From the NCBI RefSeq assembly GCF_001927245.1, contig NZ_MJUX01000005.1:124001-188000 (forward strand): 64,000 bases of DNA. Direction: 5' to 3'. Each line of letters begins with the position of its first letter. The stretch's first letter is position 1. The notes under the pieces are model-generated. The model ran no database searches and had not been told where the DNA came from. It saw only the letters and a program-made list of their open reading frames with translations. The stretch comes from Acuticoccus yangtzensis (lineage in GTDB: Bacteria; Pseudomonadota; Alphaproteobacteria; Rhizobiales; Amorphaceae). Shown here piece after piece: positions 36,705 to 44,324 of the stretch. Both the position numbers and the translations under genes were made by a program.

Positions 36705-37411
36705 GGCTCGCACTTCTGATCGGTTCGACCGCGATCCTGGTGGCGGGCTGCTCCAACACCCAGCTCCTCGTCGAGCCGCCGCTGTCGCCGGTCGGTTCCG
36801 GCCTCGTCACCGAGCGCCAACCGATGTCGACGGTGATCGAGGTGGCGGCCGACGGCGACCCGTCGTCCCTCTATGGCCGTGCCACGCGCGAGCTTTTGAC
36901 GGACGTGCGCGCCGGCAACGTCGGCGACACGCTCACCGTGGTGATCCAGCTCGACGACCGCGCCCAGTTCGACAACGAGTCGGAGCGCAAGAAGAAGTCG
37001 GACGCCAACCTCGACTTCAACATCTTCGCCCGCGGGCGCGGTTTCGACGGGCCGGAAGGATCGGCCGAGTCGGAGCTCTCCGGCGGCGTCGGCTCGACAT
37101 CCAACTACAAGGGAACGGGCGCGATCGACCGTTCCGAAAAGCTCTCGCTGCGCGTGGCGGCGGTGGTCAAGGAGGTGCTGCCCAACGGCAACCTCTTCAT
37201 CACCGGCAGCCAGGAAATCCGCGTCAACGACGAGGTCCGCGTCCTCACCGTCGCCGGCATCGTCAACCCGCTCGACGTCGACCGCCTCAACAACGTCGAA
37301 TATGGGCGTATCGCCGAGGCCCGCATCTCCTACGGCGGACGCGGCCGCATGAGCGAGATCCAATCCCCCAACTGGGGCCAGCAGATCTACGACAGGGTGG
37401 TACCGTTCTGA
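36701..37411 (+). CDS. flgH: Flagellar L-ring lipoprotein FlgH
   Basis: A 236-residue outer-membrane ring lipoprotein. The lipobox LVAGC places the lipidated Cys at residue 17. The core contains SLYGRATRELLTDVRAGNVGDTLTVVI and the end is YGRIAEARISYGGRGRMSEI. The start is a GTG overlapping the motE stop. The stop TGA shares its last base with the fliL start (TGATG). Confidence 0.96.
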   Translation: MRLALLIGSTAILVAGCSNTQLLVEPPLSPVGSGLVTERQPMSTVIEVAADGDPSSLYGRATRELLTDVRAGNVGDTLTVVIQLDDRAQFDNESERKKKSDANLDFNIFARGRGFDGPEGSAESELSGGVGSTSNYKGTGAIDRSEKLSLRVAAVVKEVLPNGNLFITGSQEIRVNDEVRVLTVAGIVNPLDVDRLNNVEYGRIAEARISYGGRGRMSEIQSPNWGQQIYDRVVPF

Positions 37412-37923
37412 TGGAAGACGACGTCACGGCAGATGAACTGGCGAAAGACGACGACGGCAAGAAGAAGGGCGGCGCGATGGGGACGATCATCGCCGCCATC
37501 GTCGTCACCCTGATGGGCGGCGCCGCGGGGGCGGGCTTGGGGATGATGCAGGCGGAGACGATCGCCACCATCGCCACCAAGCGCGCCAACGAGGCGCCCG
37601 TGGAAAAGACGGCGCTGGCGTGGGATCCGGCCACCGCGGTGACCCGGCTTCAGCCGATGGTCACCAACCTCGCCGCCCCTTCCGGCGCACGCATCCGCCT
37701 CGAAACGGCGATGGTGTTCAACACCGAGGCCGTCGAGGACGTGGAGCGGATGAAGGCGACCTTGTCGACCGACATCATCGCCTTCCTGCGCACGGTGTCG
37801 ATGGGCGAACTCGTCGGCGCATCGGCCTTCAACCACCTTCGCGACGACCTCAACGAGCGGGTGCGCGTGGCCTCGTCCGGCACCGTGAACGAGCTGCTCA
37901 TCGAAACGATGGTCCTCCAGTAA
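37411..37923 (+). CDS. fliL: Flagellar basal body-associated protein FliL
   Basis: A 170-residue inner-membrane protein that surrounds and stabilises the stator. A charged cytoplasmic N-terminus (1-22) precedes one membrane helix (about 24-46) and a periplasmic FliL domain (about 65-170) with RIRLETAMVF and the C-terminal DDLNERVRVASSGTVNELLIETMVLQ. It sits between flgH and fliP as in other rhizobia. Confidence 0.92.
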   Translation: MEDDVTADELAKDDDGKKKGGAMGTIIAAIVVTLMGGAAGAGLGMMQAETIATIATKRANEAPVEKTALAWDPATAVTRLQPMVTNLAAPSGARIRLETAMVFNTEAVEDVERMKATLSTDIIAFLRTVSMGELVGASAFNHLRDDLNERVRVASSGTVNELLIETMVLQ

Positions 37924-37939
37924 GAGATTGGTCCGGAAA

Positions 37940-38731
37940 ATGACTTTCCGTTTCTTGGGCGATGGGGGCATCCGCCCCGCAATTCCCCCCGCGATTCGCC
38001 GTGCGGGCGCCTGCGCACTGGCCGCCGCGCCGTTCCTGTTCGTCGCCGGAACCGCCGTGGCGCAAGAGCTCGACCTGTCGCAGCTTCTGCCCGCGGGCAC
38101 GGGCTCGGCGTCAGGGCGCATCATCCAGTTCGTGGCGCTCATCACGGTGCTGTCGCTGGCGCCGGGGCTCCTCATCATGGTGACGTGCTTCACGCGGATG
38201 ATCGTGGCGCTGTCCTTCCTGCGCACCGGCCTCGGCCTGCAGACGACGCCGGCCAACATCGTGGTGATTTCGCTCAGCCTCTTCATGACATTCTACGTCA
38301 TGGGGCCGGTGTTCGATAAGGCGTGGGAGGACGGGGTCCGCCCGCTGACGCAGAACGAGATTTCCGAAGAGGAAGCCTACACCCGCATCACCGACCCGTT
38401 CCGCGAGTTCATGCTGCAGCATGTGCGCCCGCGCGACCTGGAGCTGTTCGCCGACCTCGCCGGGATCGCCCCGTCGTCCGAGCAGGTGACGGAGATGCGC
38501 ACCCTGGTGCCGGCCTTCATGATCTCCGAGCTGCGGCGTGGGTTCGAGATCGGCTTCCTGGTGCTGCTCCCGTTCCTGGTGATCGACCTCATCGTGGCGA
38601 CGCTCATCATGTCCATGGGCATGATGATGATGCCGCCGACGGTGATCGCGCTGCCCTTCAAGGTTCTGTTCTTCGTGTTGATCGACGGATGGAACCTCAT
38701 CGTCGGCTCGCTGGTCCGCTCGTTCTATTGA
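37940..38731 (+). CDS. fliP: Flagellar type III export protein FliP
   Basis: A 263-residue export-gate membrane protein. An N-terminal signal sequence (about 1-40) and four membrane helices are present. Family motifs are TCFTRMIVALSFLRTGLGLQ, PVFDKAWEDGVRP and the end IDGWNLIVGSLVRSFY. The ATG at 37940 is preferred over a TTG at 37928. fliQ and fliR do not follow, so the remaining gate genes must lie elsewhere. This is the last gene of the flgG-to-fliP group. Confidence 0.95.
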   Translation: MTFRFLGDGGIRPAIPPAIRRAGACALAAAPFLFVAGTAVAQELDLSQLLPAGTGSASGRIIQFVALITVLSLAPGLLIMVTCFTRMIVALSFLRTGLGLQTTPANIVVISLSLFMTFYVMGPVFDKAWEDGVRPLTQNEISEEEAYTRITDPFREFMLQHVRPRDLELFADLAGIAPSSEQVTEMRTLVPAFMISELRRGFEIGFLVLLPFLVIDLIVATLIMSMGMMMMPPTVIALPFKVLFFVLIDGWNLIVGSLVRSFY

Positions 38732-38772
38732 GGCCGGGCCGGGTGCGGTGGTCCCGCCCCGGCCCGTACCCG

Positions 38773-39537
38773 TCAGCGCAGCGGCGGCTGGCCGTTGGAG
38801 GCGGAGACGCCGCCGTCCACCGGCAGCACCACGCCGTTGACGAACCCCGCATCGTCCGACGCGAGGAAGGCGATGGCGGCCGCGATCTCCGCCGGTTCGG
38901 CCGCGCGGCCCATGGGGATGCGCTCGAAGAACTTGGCCTTCGTCTCCTCTTTGCCGAGTACGCCGGACGCCATGTCGGTCGCCGTCAGCGACGGGGCGAC
39001 GGCGTTGACGCGCACGCCGGTCTTGCGGATGTCGAGTGCCAGCGCCCGCGTCATGTTGGAGACGGCGCCTTTCGAGGCGTTGTAGGCGAACATCTCCCAG
39101 TCGCCGCCGATGCCGGAGACGGACGACAGGTTCACGACGTTGCCCTTGGACTGTTTCAGCGCGTCCCAGAAGGCGCGGGTGACGAGGAAGACGCCGTCCA
39201 CGTTGGTTTCGATGACCTTGTGCCAGGCGTCGATCTCGATCTCGTCGACGAGGCCCATATCGGCGGTCCCGGCATTGTTGACGAGGACGTCGACCGCGCC
39301 GAACCGCTCCAGCGCGGCGGCGGCGAGCGCCTGCGCCTCGTCCCACTGGGCGACGTCGGCGGCAACGACGAGGGTGCGGTCGTTGCCGATCGCCGCGGCG
39401 GTTTCCTCCAGCTTGGAGCGGGTGCGCCCGGCGAGGACGACGTTCGCCCCCTCGCTGGCGAAGCGGATGGCTGTGGCGGCTCCGATACCGGACCCGGCCC
39501 CGGTGACGACCACGGTCTTGCCTTCAAATCGTGACAT
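38773..39537 (-). CDS. Short-chain dehydrogenase/reductase (3-oxoacyl-ACP-reductase-like)
   Basis: A 254-residue classical SDR with TGAGSGIG, NNAG, the catalytic YNASK and the C-terminal VLPVDGGVSAS. The ATG at 39537 is preceded by AAGGAG. It sits on the opposite strand between fliP and flaA and is unlike flagellar genes, so it is an insertion of a metabolic gene into the motility region or a bystander. Substrate unknown; the sequence is generic for this large family. Confidence 0.92.
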   Translation of the reverse strand: MSRFEGKTVVVTGAGSGIGAATAIRFASEGANVVLAGRTRSKLEETAAAIGNDRTLVVAADVAQWDEAQALAAAALERFGAVDVLVNNAGTADMGLVDEIEIDAWHKVIETNVDGVFLVTRAFWDALKQSKGNVVNLSSVSGIGGDWEMFAYNASKGAVSNMTRALALDIRKTGVRVNAVAPSLTATDMASGVLGKEETKAKFFERIPMGRAAEPAEIAAAIAFLASDDAGFVNGVVLPVDGGVSASNGQPPLR

Positions 39538-39801
39538 GCGAGCTCCTTGCGTAGTGGGACGCGGCGGGCCGTCCATACGGCTCGCCGGCGGTCGTTGCTG
39601 GCTCACATAGGTCGTGAGGGTGCGCCTTTGCATGGACCCTGCTGCCCAGCTTTGGAGCGGCTGCGAGACGTCGGCGGCGGGGCTCGGCGGCGGGGTGTCG
39701 GCGTCAGGGCGTGGGCTGCAACAGGCAACACAGATAGACTGAAGACAAGCGCTAATTTATCCCAGCCAGGAGCAAGTCACCTGACTTAAAACCCTGTGGT
39801 G
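39538..39801. other. Upstream region of flaA
   Basis: This 264-base part of the gap between the divergent SDR and flaA holds the promoters of both. An AT-richer patch (about 39747-39795) is the most promoter-like segment. No clear sigma-28 or sigma-54 consensus was seen. Confidence 0.35.
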
Positions 39802-39910
39802 CGCAGGTTGGCGGGCAACATGATGATCCCCCGCCAAAGACATGACGTCCACCCTGCGAGCCTTGTAAGGCATGTTTCGACTCACCTTGTATTTCGTAGA
39901 GGACGAAACA
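39802..39910 (+). promoter_or_regulatory. Structured flagellin leader RNA element, flaA copy
   Basis: Copy 1 of a leader found before five flagellin genes. Outer pairing CGCAGG (39802-39807) with CCTGCG (39853-39858). Inner stem TTGGCGGG (39808-39815) with CCCGCCAA (39830-39837). Small hairpin GCCT-TGTA-AGGC (39860-39871). Start-proximal stem TGTTTCG (39873-39879) with CGAAACA (39904-39910), whose 3' strand abuts the ATG and leaves GAGGA (39899-39903) at the loop edge. The paired bases of the last two stems differ from the other four copies while pairing is preserved. Confidence 0.78.
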
Positions 39911-40807
39911 ATGACCAGCATCAACACCAACGTTGCCGCGATCTCTGCTCTGCGCAACCTCCAGAACGTCAACAGTGCGCTCGAAACCACCAACGAGCGT
40001 ATTGCTTCGGGCAAGGCCGTCAACAAGGCGTCCGACAACCCGAGCCTCTGGGCGGTCGCAACGAAGCTTGAGTCGCACAACTCTTCGGACAAGGCGCTGC
40101 GGGACTCCCTGGCGACCGGCAAAGCCCTCATGGGCACCGTGTCGGCTATGATGACCGCCGTCGTCGATGATCTGGAGGAGCTGCAGTCCCTCGTGACTTC
40201 GGCCCGCCAGACCGGCGCCGACCGCGCTGCGATCCAGAAGGAAGTTGATGCCGTTGTCCTTCGGCTCGAGTCTCTGGCTGCCACGCAGCCCATGGATGGT
40301 GTCACCCTGTTCACCGACGATCCCACCGGCAACAACGACCTGACCTACGTCACGTCGCTGAACCACGGTGCGACGGTGACCGCCGGTACGATCACGGTCG
40401 CGACGGACGATTTCGTCCTGGTCGACTCCGGCGGTAACAACAACGGCATCCTCGATGGGACGGCGGGTAACCTGATCACCGGGCTGGACGGCACGACGGT
40501 GAGTGCCATCACCGATGCGACCGTGGGTAACCTCGACGCCTGGATCGCGGCCATTGACACTGCCATCGCTGCTGCCACCGACGGTGCGCAGACCGCTGGC
40601 TCTGCCGTGACCGCGATGGAGTCGGCCGAGAATTACCTCAACACGATCATCGACGCCCGCACCGCGGCTGTCGGTGAGCTTGTGGATGCGAACATGGAGG
40701 AAGAGTCCACGAAGCTTCGCGCCCTGCAGACGCAGCAGCAGCTCGCCGTTGAGGCGCTGTCGATTGCGAACACGCAGAGCGCGTCGATCCTGGGCCTCTT
40801 CCGCTAA
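39911..40807 (+). CDS. flaA: Flagellin FlaA
   Basis: A 298-residue flagellin. The N-terminal D0/D1 helices start MTSINTNVAAISALRNLQ and include ERIASGKAVNKASDNP; the C-terminal D1/D0 helices end with KLRALQTQQQLAVEALSIAN and LGLFR. Only a short Gly/Thr/Asp-rich region separates them, so the filament has no large outer domain. It is exported by the flagellar apparatus. It is clearly diverged from the four flaC-flaF paralogues but shares their leader RNA architecture. A strong intrinsic terminator follows within 50 bases, so it is monocistronic. The gene letters used for flagellins here are assigned by order, not by orthology. Confidence 0.95.
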   Translation: MTSINTNVAAISALRNLQNVNSALETTNERIASGKAVNKASDNPSLWAVATKLESHNSSDKALRDSLATGKALMGTVSAMMTAVVDDLEELQSLVTSARQTGADRAAIQKEVDAVVLRLESLAATQPMDGVTLFTDDPTGNNDLTYVTSLNHGATVTAGTITVATDDFVLVDSGGNNNGILDGTAGNLITGLDGTTVSAITDATVGNLDAWIAAIDTAIAAATDGAQTAGSAVTAMESAENYLNTIIDARTAAVGELVDANMEEESTKLRALQTQQQLAVEALSIANTQSASILGLFR

Positions 40808-40830
40808 GGCTCGCGCCTCCACCTCGGGAA

Positions 40831-40857
40831 AGGGCCGCCTTCGGGCGGCCCTTTTTT
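40831..40857 (+). terminator. Intrinsic terminator of flaA
   Basis: GGGCCGCC (40832-40839), loop TTCG, GGCGGCCC (40844-40851), then six T. This is a textbook intrinsic terminator with a stable UUCG tetraloop, 24 bases after the flaA stop. Confidence 0.95.
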
Positions 40858-41061
40858 CGTTTCGGCGCACCGCGGGGCACGTTGCCCGTTCCGGCGCGGT
40901 TGAGTGAAGCTGGTATCCCCCGCGACGCCCCAGTTTCGCTCCTTCGGGTGGGCACCAATCTCCGGTTGCTCCGTTCTTGGTTCATAGGATGCGCCAGACA
41001 TTTCCGGCGCACGCGGGACCGCCCATCCATCAGGGTGGTTCGCCAAGTTTGGAGCGGGTGT

Positions 41062-41670
41062 ATGACGAGTGTTGCGTCCTCTTCCTTCCACTCTCCCACG
41101 CACGGGCCTTGGACGTCTGCGAACCGCTCCACGCCGTATTCGGCCGGACGGCGGGCCGGATCTCGCACGAGGATGGGACGTCTGCTGCGCAGCGCCGTGA
41201 CGGCCATGCGGCCGTATGGCGACGCATCGGACGCGGAGGGCACGCTCGCCAAGCTGTCGGCTTTGAAGGTGGTGCTCGATGCGTATGCGACCGCCGAACC
41301 CGCGCAGAAGACGGCGAGGGAAGAGGCCGTCTCCCGTCAGATCGCCGACCTGCAAGCCGACGGCATTCTCTCCCATGATTTGACGCAGGTGCGCATCGGC
41401 ACCGTGGCGACCGGGAGCGACATGGCGCTCGCGGCGGTCGAGATCGACGGCGTGGAGCCGGTCGGACCGGAGACCTATGACGGGGTGCGCGAGATCACGG
41501 ACAGGGCGATCGCCACGGTGGCGGCCAAGGTCGAGGCCGCGGCGCGGCGCGCCTCCGACACGGTGGTGGCGATCACCGCGATCCACGCCGGCGTTCCGGC
41601 CGCCTCCGTCGCGGGTGATGCCGTCACGGGTGATCCCGAGCGCGGCGGGCGCCGCGGACCAGCCTTCTGA
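41062..41670 (+). CDS. Unknown protein between flagellin genes; possibly 5' part of a frameshifted gene
   Basis: A 202-residue open frame with GGAG seven bases before the ATG. Residues 1-40 are Ser/Arg-rich; about 55-190 look protein-like and helical (LAKLSALKVVLDAYA, QIADLQADGIL, GVREITDRAIATVAAKVEAAARR). The last ten residues (ERGGRRGPAF) change to Arg/Gly-rich, while the frame one base over continues with Ala/Pro/Asp-rich, coding-like sequence for about 150 bases. The next open frame (41869) is in the same frame as this one. The two may be parts of one gene split by two frameshifts or base-call errors. No family recognised. Confidence 0.5.
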   Translation: MTSVASSSFHSPTHGPWTSANRSTPYSAGRRAGSRTRMGRLLRSAVTAMRPYGDASDAEGTLAKLSALKVVLDAYATAEPAQKTAREEAVSRQIADLQADGILSHDLTQVRIGTVATGSDMALAAVEIDGVEPVGPETYDGVREITDRAIATVAAKVEAAARRASDTVVAITAIHAGVPAASVAGDAVTGDPERGGRRGPAF

Positions 41671-41868
41671 CGCGCCCGGCGTGGCCGCCATGGTCGACGC
41701 CCCGCCCCAGGCCGGGCTGCGGAGCAACGTTTCGCATGCCGCGACAGCGATCGCAGGCCGTGAGGCTGTCACGCCCCCTTTGACGTCGCCTGACCGCAGA
41801 CGGTCGCCACCGCTACGCCCACCGCAGGCGCTGCGCATGCCGCCGAGACCACGCCGGAGATCGAAGTG

Positions 41869-42369
41869 ATGCCCGAGACCGAGGACCATACGGCAACCCT
41901 GCCCGCCGCACCGCGCGACATCCGCCGGGCAGGGAACGCCGCGGAAACCTATCGCACCGTCAACATGAGCGGCTATGGCACGATGCCGTTCCTCGAGGAG
42001 GCCCCGGCGCGGGGTGCGGCAGAAGATGATGCGCCCCGCCAGCGGACCATCGTCGATGCGCACTTCGAGGCGGCGGATTTGCCGGGCTGCGACACCGCCC
42101 CCGGCGATAACCATGCCCATGCCGACTCCGGTGCCTATGCCGGTGCGGGGTCTACGGGGGATCCGCCCGCAGGCGCCGCGCTGGTCGCCGCGAAGCGGGC
42201 CATATCCGCCTTCGTCAGCGCGTTCTTGGCCGAGGTGGAGGCAGTCGCACCGCGTGAAGAACCCGCGGTGGCCGTGGAGGCGGCCGCGGCGCCCGGCGAG
42301 GGAGAGCGCGAGGGAGAGCCAGGCACCGGCGCTGCGGACCACCCGCACCGCCACTCCTACAACGTGTGA
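41869..42369 (+). CDS. Unknown acidic protein; possibly 3' part of the same frameshifted gene
   Basis: A 166-residue, Ala/Glu/Pro-rich frame. GGAGA lies about eight bases before the ATG, so an independent start is possible. However, in-frame codons back to the stop at 41791 also read protein-like (PQTVATATPTAGAAHAAETT), supporting an upstream continuation. A segment near 30-40 (TVNMSGYGTMPFLEEA) and a helix (about 110-130, LVAAKRAISAFVSAFLAEVEA) stand out. No family recognised; location suggests, but does not show, a flagellar link. Confidence 0.45.
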   Translation: MPETEDHTATLPAAPRDIRRAGNAAETYRTVNMSGYGTMPFLEEAPARGAAEDDAPRQRTIVDAHFEAADLPGCDTAPGDNHAHADSGAYAGAGSTGDPPAGAALVAAKRAISAFVSAFLAEVEAVAPREEPAVAVEAAAAPGEGEREGEPGTGAADHPHRHSYNV

Positions 42370-42782
42370 CGGCGCCACGTGTCCGGCGGAGCGCCCCCGC
42401 TGTCGTGAACCGGCCGGGACTACGCACCGGCCGGAACCATGCGACCGCCAGGACCACTCATCGGCCGGCGCATGACTGTGCTCGGGTCGCCGCCTGACGC
42501 TCCGGTCGGTCCGGAACGCGGCCGGGAACGGCGGCACCCGCCATGCTTCACAAAAGCTGAAAGCAAGGCGGATCGGGCCGAATTTCATTCTGCAGGCAGG
42601 CTCGAATGAGGGTTCGCGCGTTATGTCTGGGGAGGCGGTCCACCACCACCGGACCTGCCGCTAGCTCCCTCACGTGCATCATGAAGATGCATGCCGGTCC
42701 GCTCCAGGTTCGGAGCGTCCCCTTGCCGCCGCGTCCGCCGCGTCGGTGAACCTCCTGTGTATTGAGTAGAGGACCACCTGCG
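42370..42782. other. Intergenic region before the 85-residue gene
   Basis: 413 bases without a convincing gene. It contains a TGCATC-ATGAA-GATGCA hairpin (42675-42691) and a GGTCC-(N9)-GGACC inverted repeat near 42643-42661, about 100 bases upstream of the next start. It does not match the flagellin leader architecture. Confidence 0.4.
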
Positions 42783-43040
42783 ATGAGACGCACTCATCCT
42801 CCCAGCCCGTTCCAGGCCCTGTGCGCGTCCAACGACAACGGCGCCACCGCCTCCAGCCGCGACCTGACGCCCCTCGCCCGGCGCGGCACGCGGTTGTGCG
42901 GAACCGCCGTAGAAGTGCCGCCCGGCGCGCTGGACGAAATCCGCACCCTCATCGCGCATCGCGCCCGCTACGCCGAGGCCCTCAGGAGCCTCGCCGATGG
43001 CAGGGACGCGTTGACGGAGACGCTCGCCGAATTCCGGTAG
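42783..43040 (+). CDS. Small basic protein, unknown function
   Basis: An 85-residue frame with AGAGGA upstream of the ATG. The C-terminal half is helical and charged (GALDEIRTLIAHRARYAEALRSLADGRDALTETLAEF); the N-terminal half is polar. It lies 71 bases before a divergent flagellin and on the same strand, which hints at co-transcription. No family recognised; it could be a small flagellin-associated regulator or chaperone, but nothing in the sequence proves that. Confidence 0.5.
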   Translation: MRRTHPPSPFQALCASNDNGATASSRDLTPLARRGTRLCGTAVEVPPGALDEIRTLIAHRARYAEALRSLADGRDALTETLAEFR

Positions 43041-43111
43041 GCGGCGGCAAGGGGCTCTGACGAGCCTGGACGGACCATTCAGGGACTAGGTCGAAGTAGG
43101 GATTCAAGGTT

Positions 43112-44026
43112 ATGACAACCATCTATTCCAGCAGTGCAGCCCTTTCCGCGCTGCGTGAAGTCAACTCCATCAACCGGGAGCTTGCCGCCAGCGCCGAGCG
43201 GATCGCCTCGGGCCGCCGCATCTCGACCGCCAAGGACGGCGCCGCGATCTGGGCCATCGCCCGCTCGCTGGAAGGCGACATCTCGCTGGCCGGGACGATG
43301 TCGGACCAGCTCGCCGTCGTGGAGGCGACCTTCGGCGCGGCGGCGACCGGCCTCAGCACCGCGGCGACCGCGCTTGGCGACCTCAGAGACCAGCTCGTTC
43401 TCGCCCGCGCCGGCGGGGCGGATCGCGCGTCCATCCAAACCCAAATCGACGGGCTGCAATATGCCCTTCAATCCGCCGCCACGGGCGCCAAGGTCGGCAA
43501 CGTGGAGATCCTGAGCCAAAGCGCGTCCGGCAGCTACAACCCGGTGAAGACCTTCACCATCGACGTGGTGCGCGGCGGCAGCGGCACCAGCGTCTCCGAC
43601 TTCGATTTCGACGTGCGTGGCGTCGCCCTCGTCAACGCCAATGCCGACGAGGGGATCCTCGACGAGTCACGCACCGTCAACGCCACCACCTCAACCGTCC
43701 TGACCCTCGACGTCTCGGCGTTGACCGACGCGGCCGGTGACATTCAGATCATCGACGACTTCATCTCGATGGTGGACGCCGCGCTGACCGAAATCGCCAG
43801 CGCCGAAACCCTGGTCGGCTCCGCGATCAGCCGCGTCCAGTCCCAGGCCTCGCTGCTCGACACGATGACGGCGGCCCGTCAGCAGGCGCTGTCGACGCTG
43901 GTCGACGCCAACCTCGAGGAGGAGGCCGCCCAGAAGGACGCGCTCGTGGTGCGACAGCAGCTCGCGATCGAGGCCCTGTCCATCGCCAACACCAACCTGG
44001 CGACGATCTTGCGCCTGTTCGAGTAG
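43112..44026 (+). CDS. flaB: Divergent flagellin FlaB
   Basis: A 304-residue flagellin-family protein. The N-terminus reads MTTIYSSSAALSALREVN with ERIASGRRISTAKDGAAIWAIA, and the C-terminus DANLEEEAAQKDALVVRQQLAIEALSIAN, LRLFE. It departs from the other five at many conserved positions: KASDN/S becomes TAKDG, MEEESTKLRALQ becomes LEEEAAQKDALV, and the usual final Arg is Glu. It also lacks the structured leader and starts after a plain GATTCAAGG. It could be a minor filament protein with a special position (for example hook-proximal), by inference only. It has its own terminator. Confidence 0.92.
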   Translation: MTTIYSSSAALSALREVNSINRELAASAERIASGRRISTAKDGAAIWAIARSLEGDISLAGTMSDQLAVVEATFGAAATGLSTAATALGDLRDQLVLARAGGADRASIQTQIDGLQYALQSAATGAKVGNVEILSQSASGSYNPVKTFTIDVVRGGSGTSVSDFDFDVRGVALVNANADEGILDESRTVNATTSTVLTLDVSALTDAAGDIQIIDDFISMVDAALTEIASAETLVGSAISRVQSQASLLDTMTAARQQALSTLVDANLEEEAAQKDALVVRQQLAIEALSIANTNLATILRLFE

Positions 44027-44034
44027 TCGGCGCG

Positions 44035-44064
44035 CCCGGCGCGGCCGACCCCGCGCCGGGTTTT
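44035..44064 (+). terminator. Intrinsic terminator of flaB
   Basis: CCCGGCGCGG (44035-44044), loop CCGACC, CCGCGCCGGG (44051-44060), then TTTT. It begins nine bases after the flaB stop. Confidence 0.9.
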
Positions 44065-44205
44065 ACATCCGCCAAAATTCCGGCACATCGTCTTACGTGC
44101 CAGCCTCGGATCACACAGCTGTGCGAGTGTCGCGCCAGACGGTCGACGCTCGCCTTCTGGCGTTCCAAGCTCCACGCAAGCCAAGCAGAATACCGTTAAG
44201 TGCAA

Positions 44206-44324
44206 GCAGGTTGGCCGGGCGAACCCCCGCCTGGGCGTTCGTCCAGGCCCTGGCCAGAGGCATGAGGCCGCCCTGCCCCGCCGTCGCCGGCATGTCTTTT
44301 CGACATTCTTGATTGGGAAAGACG
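44206..44324 (+). promoter_or_regulatory. Structured flagellin leader RNA element, flaC copy
   Basis: Outer pairing GCAGG (44206-44210) with CCTGC (44272-44276). Inner TGGCC (44212-44216) with GGCCA (44252-44256). Small hairpin GCCG-TCGC-CGGC (44280-44291). Start-proximal stem GTCTTTTC (44294-44301) with GGAAAGAC (44316-44323), including one T-G wobble; its 3' strand carries the Shine-Dalgarno GGGA region. The ATG follows one base later. Confidence 0.78.

Noticed and set aside
38773-39537. The SDR between fliP and flaA as a flagellar or flagellin-modifying enzyme
   Set aside because: Its sequence is a generic oxoacyl-reductase-like SDR on the opposite strand; location alone does not support such a role.
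43041-43111. Structured leader before flaB
   Set aside because: No GCAGG/CCTGC pairing, no GGCATGT and no stem over the ribosome binding site could be found.
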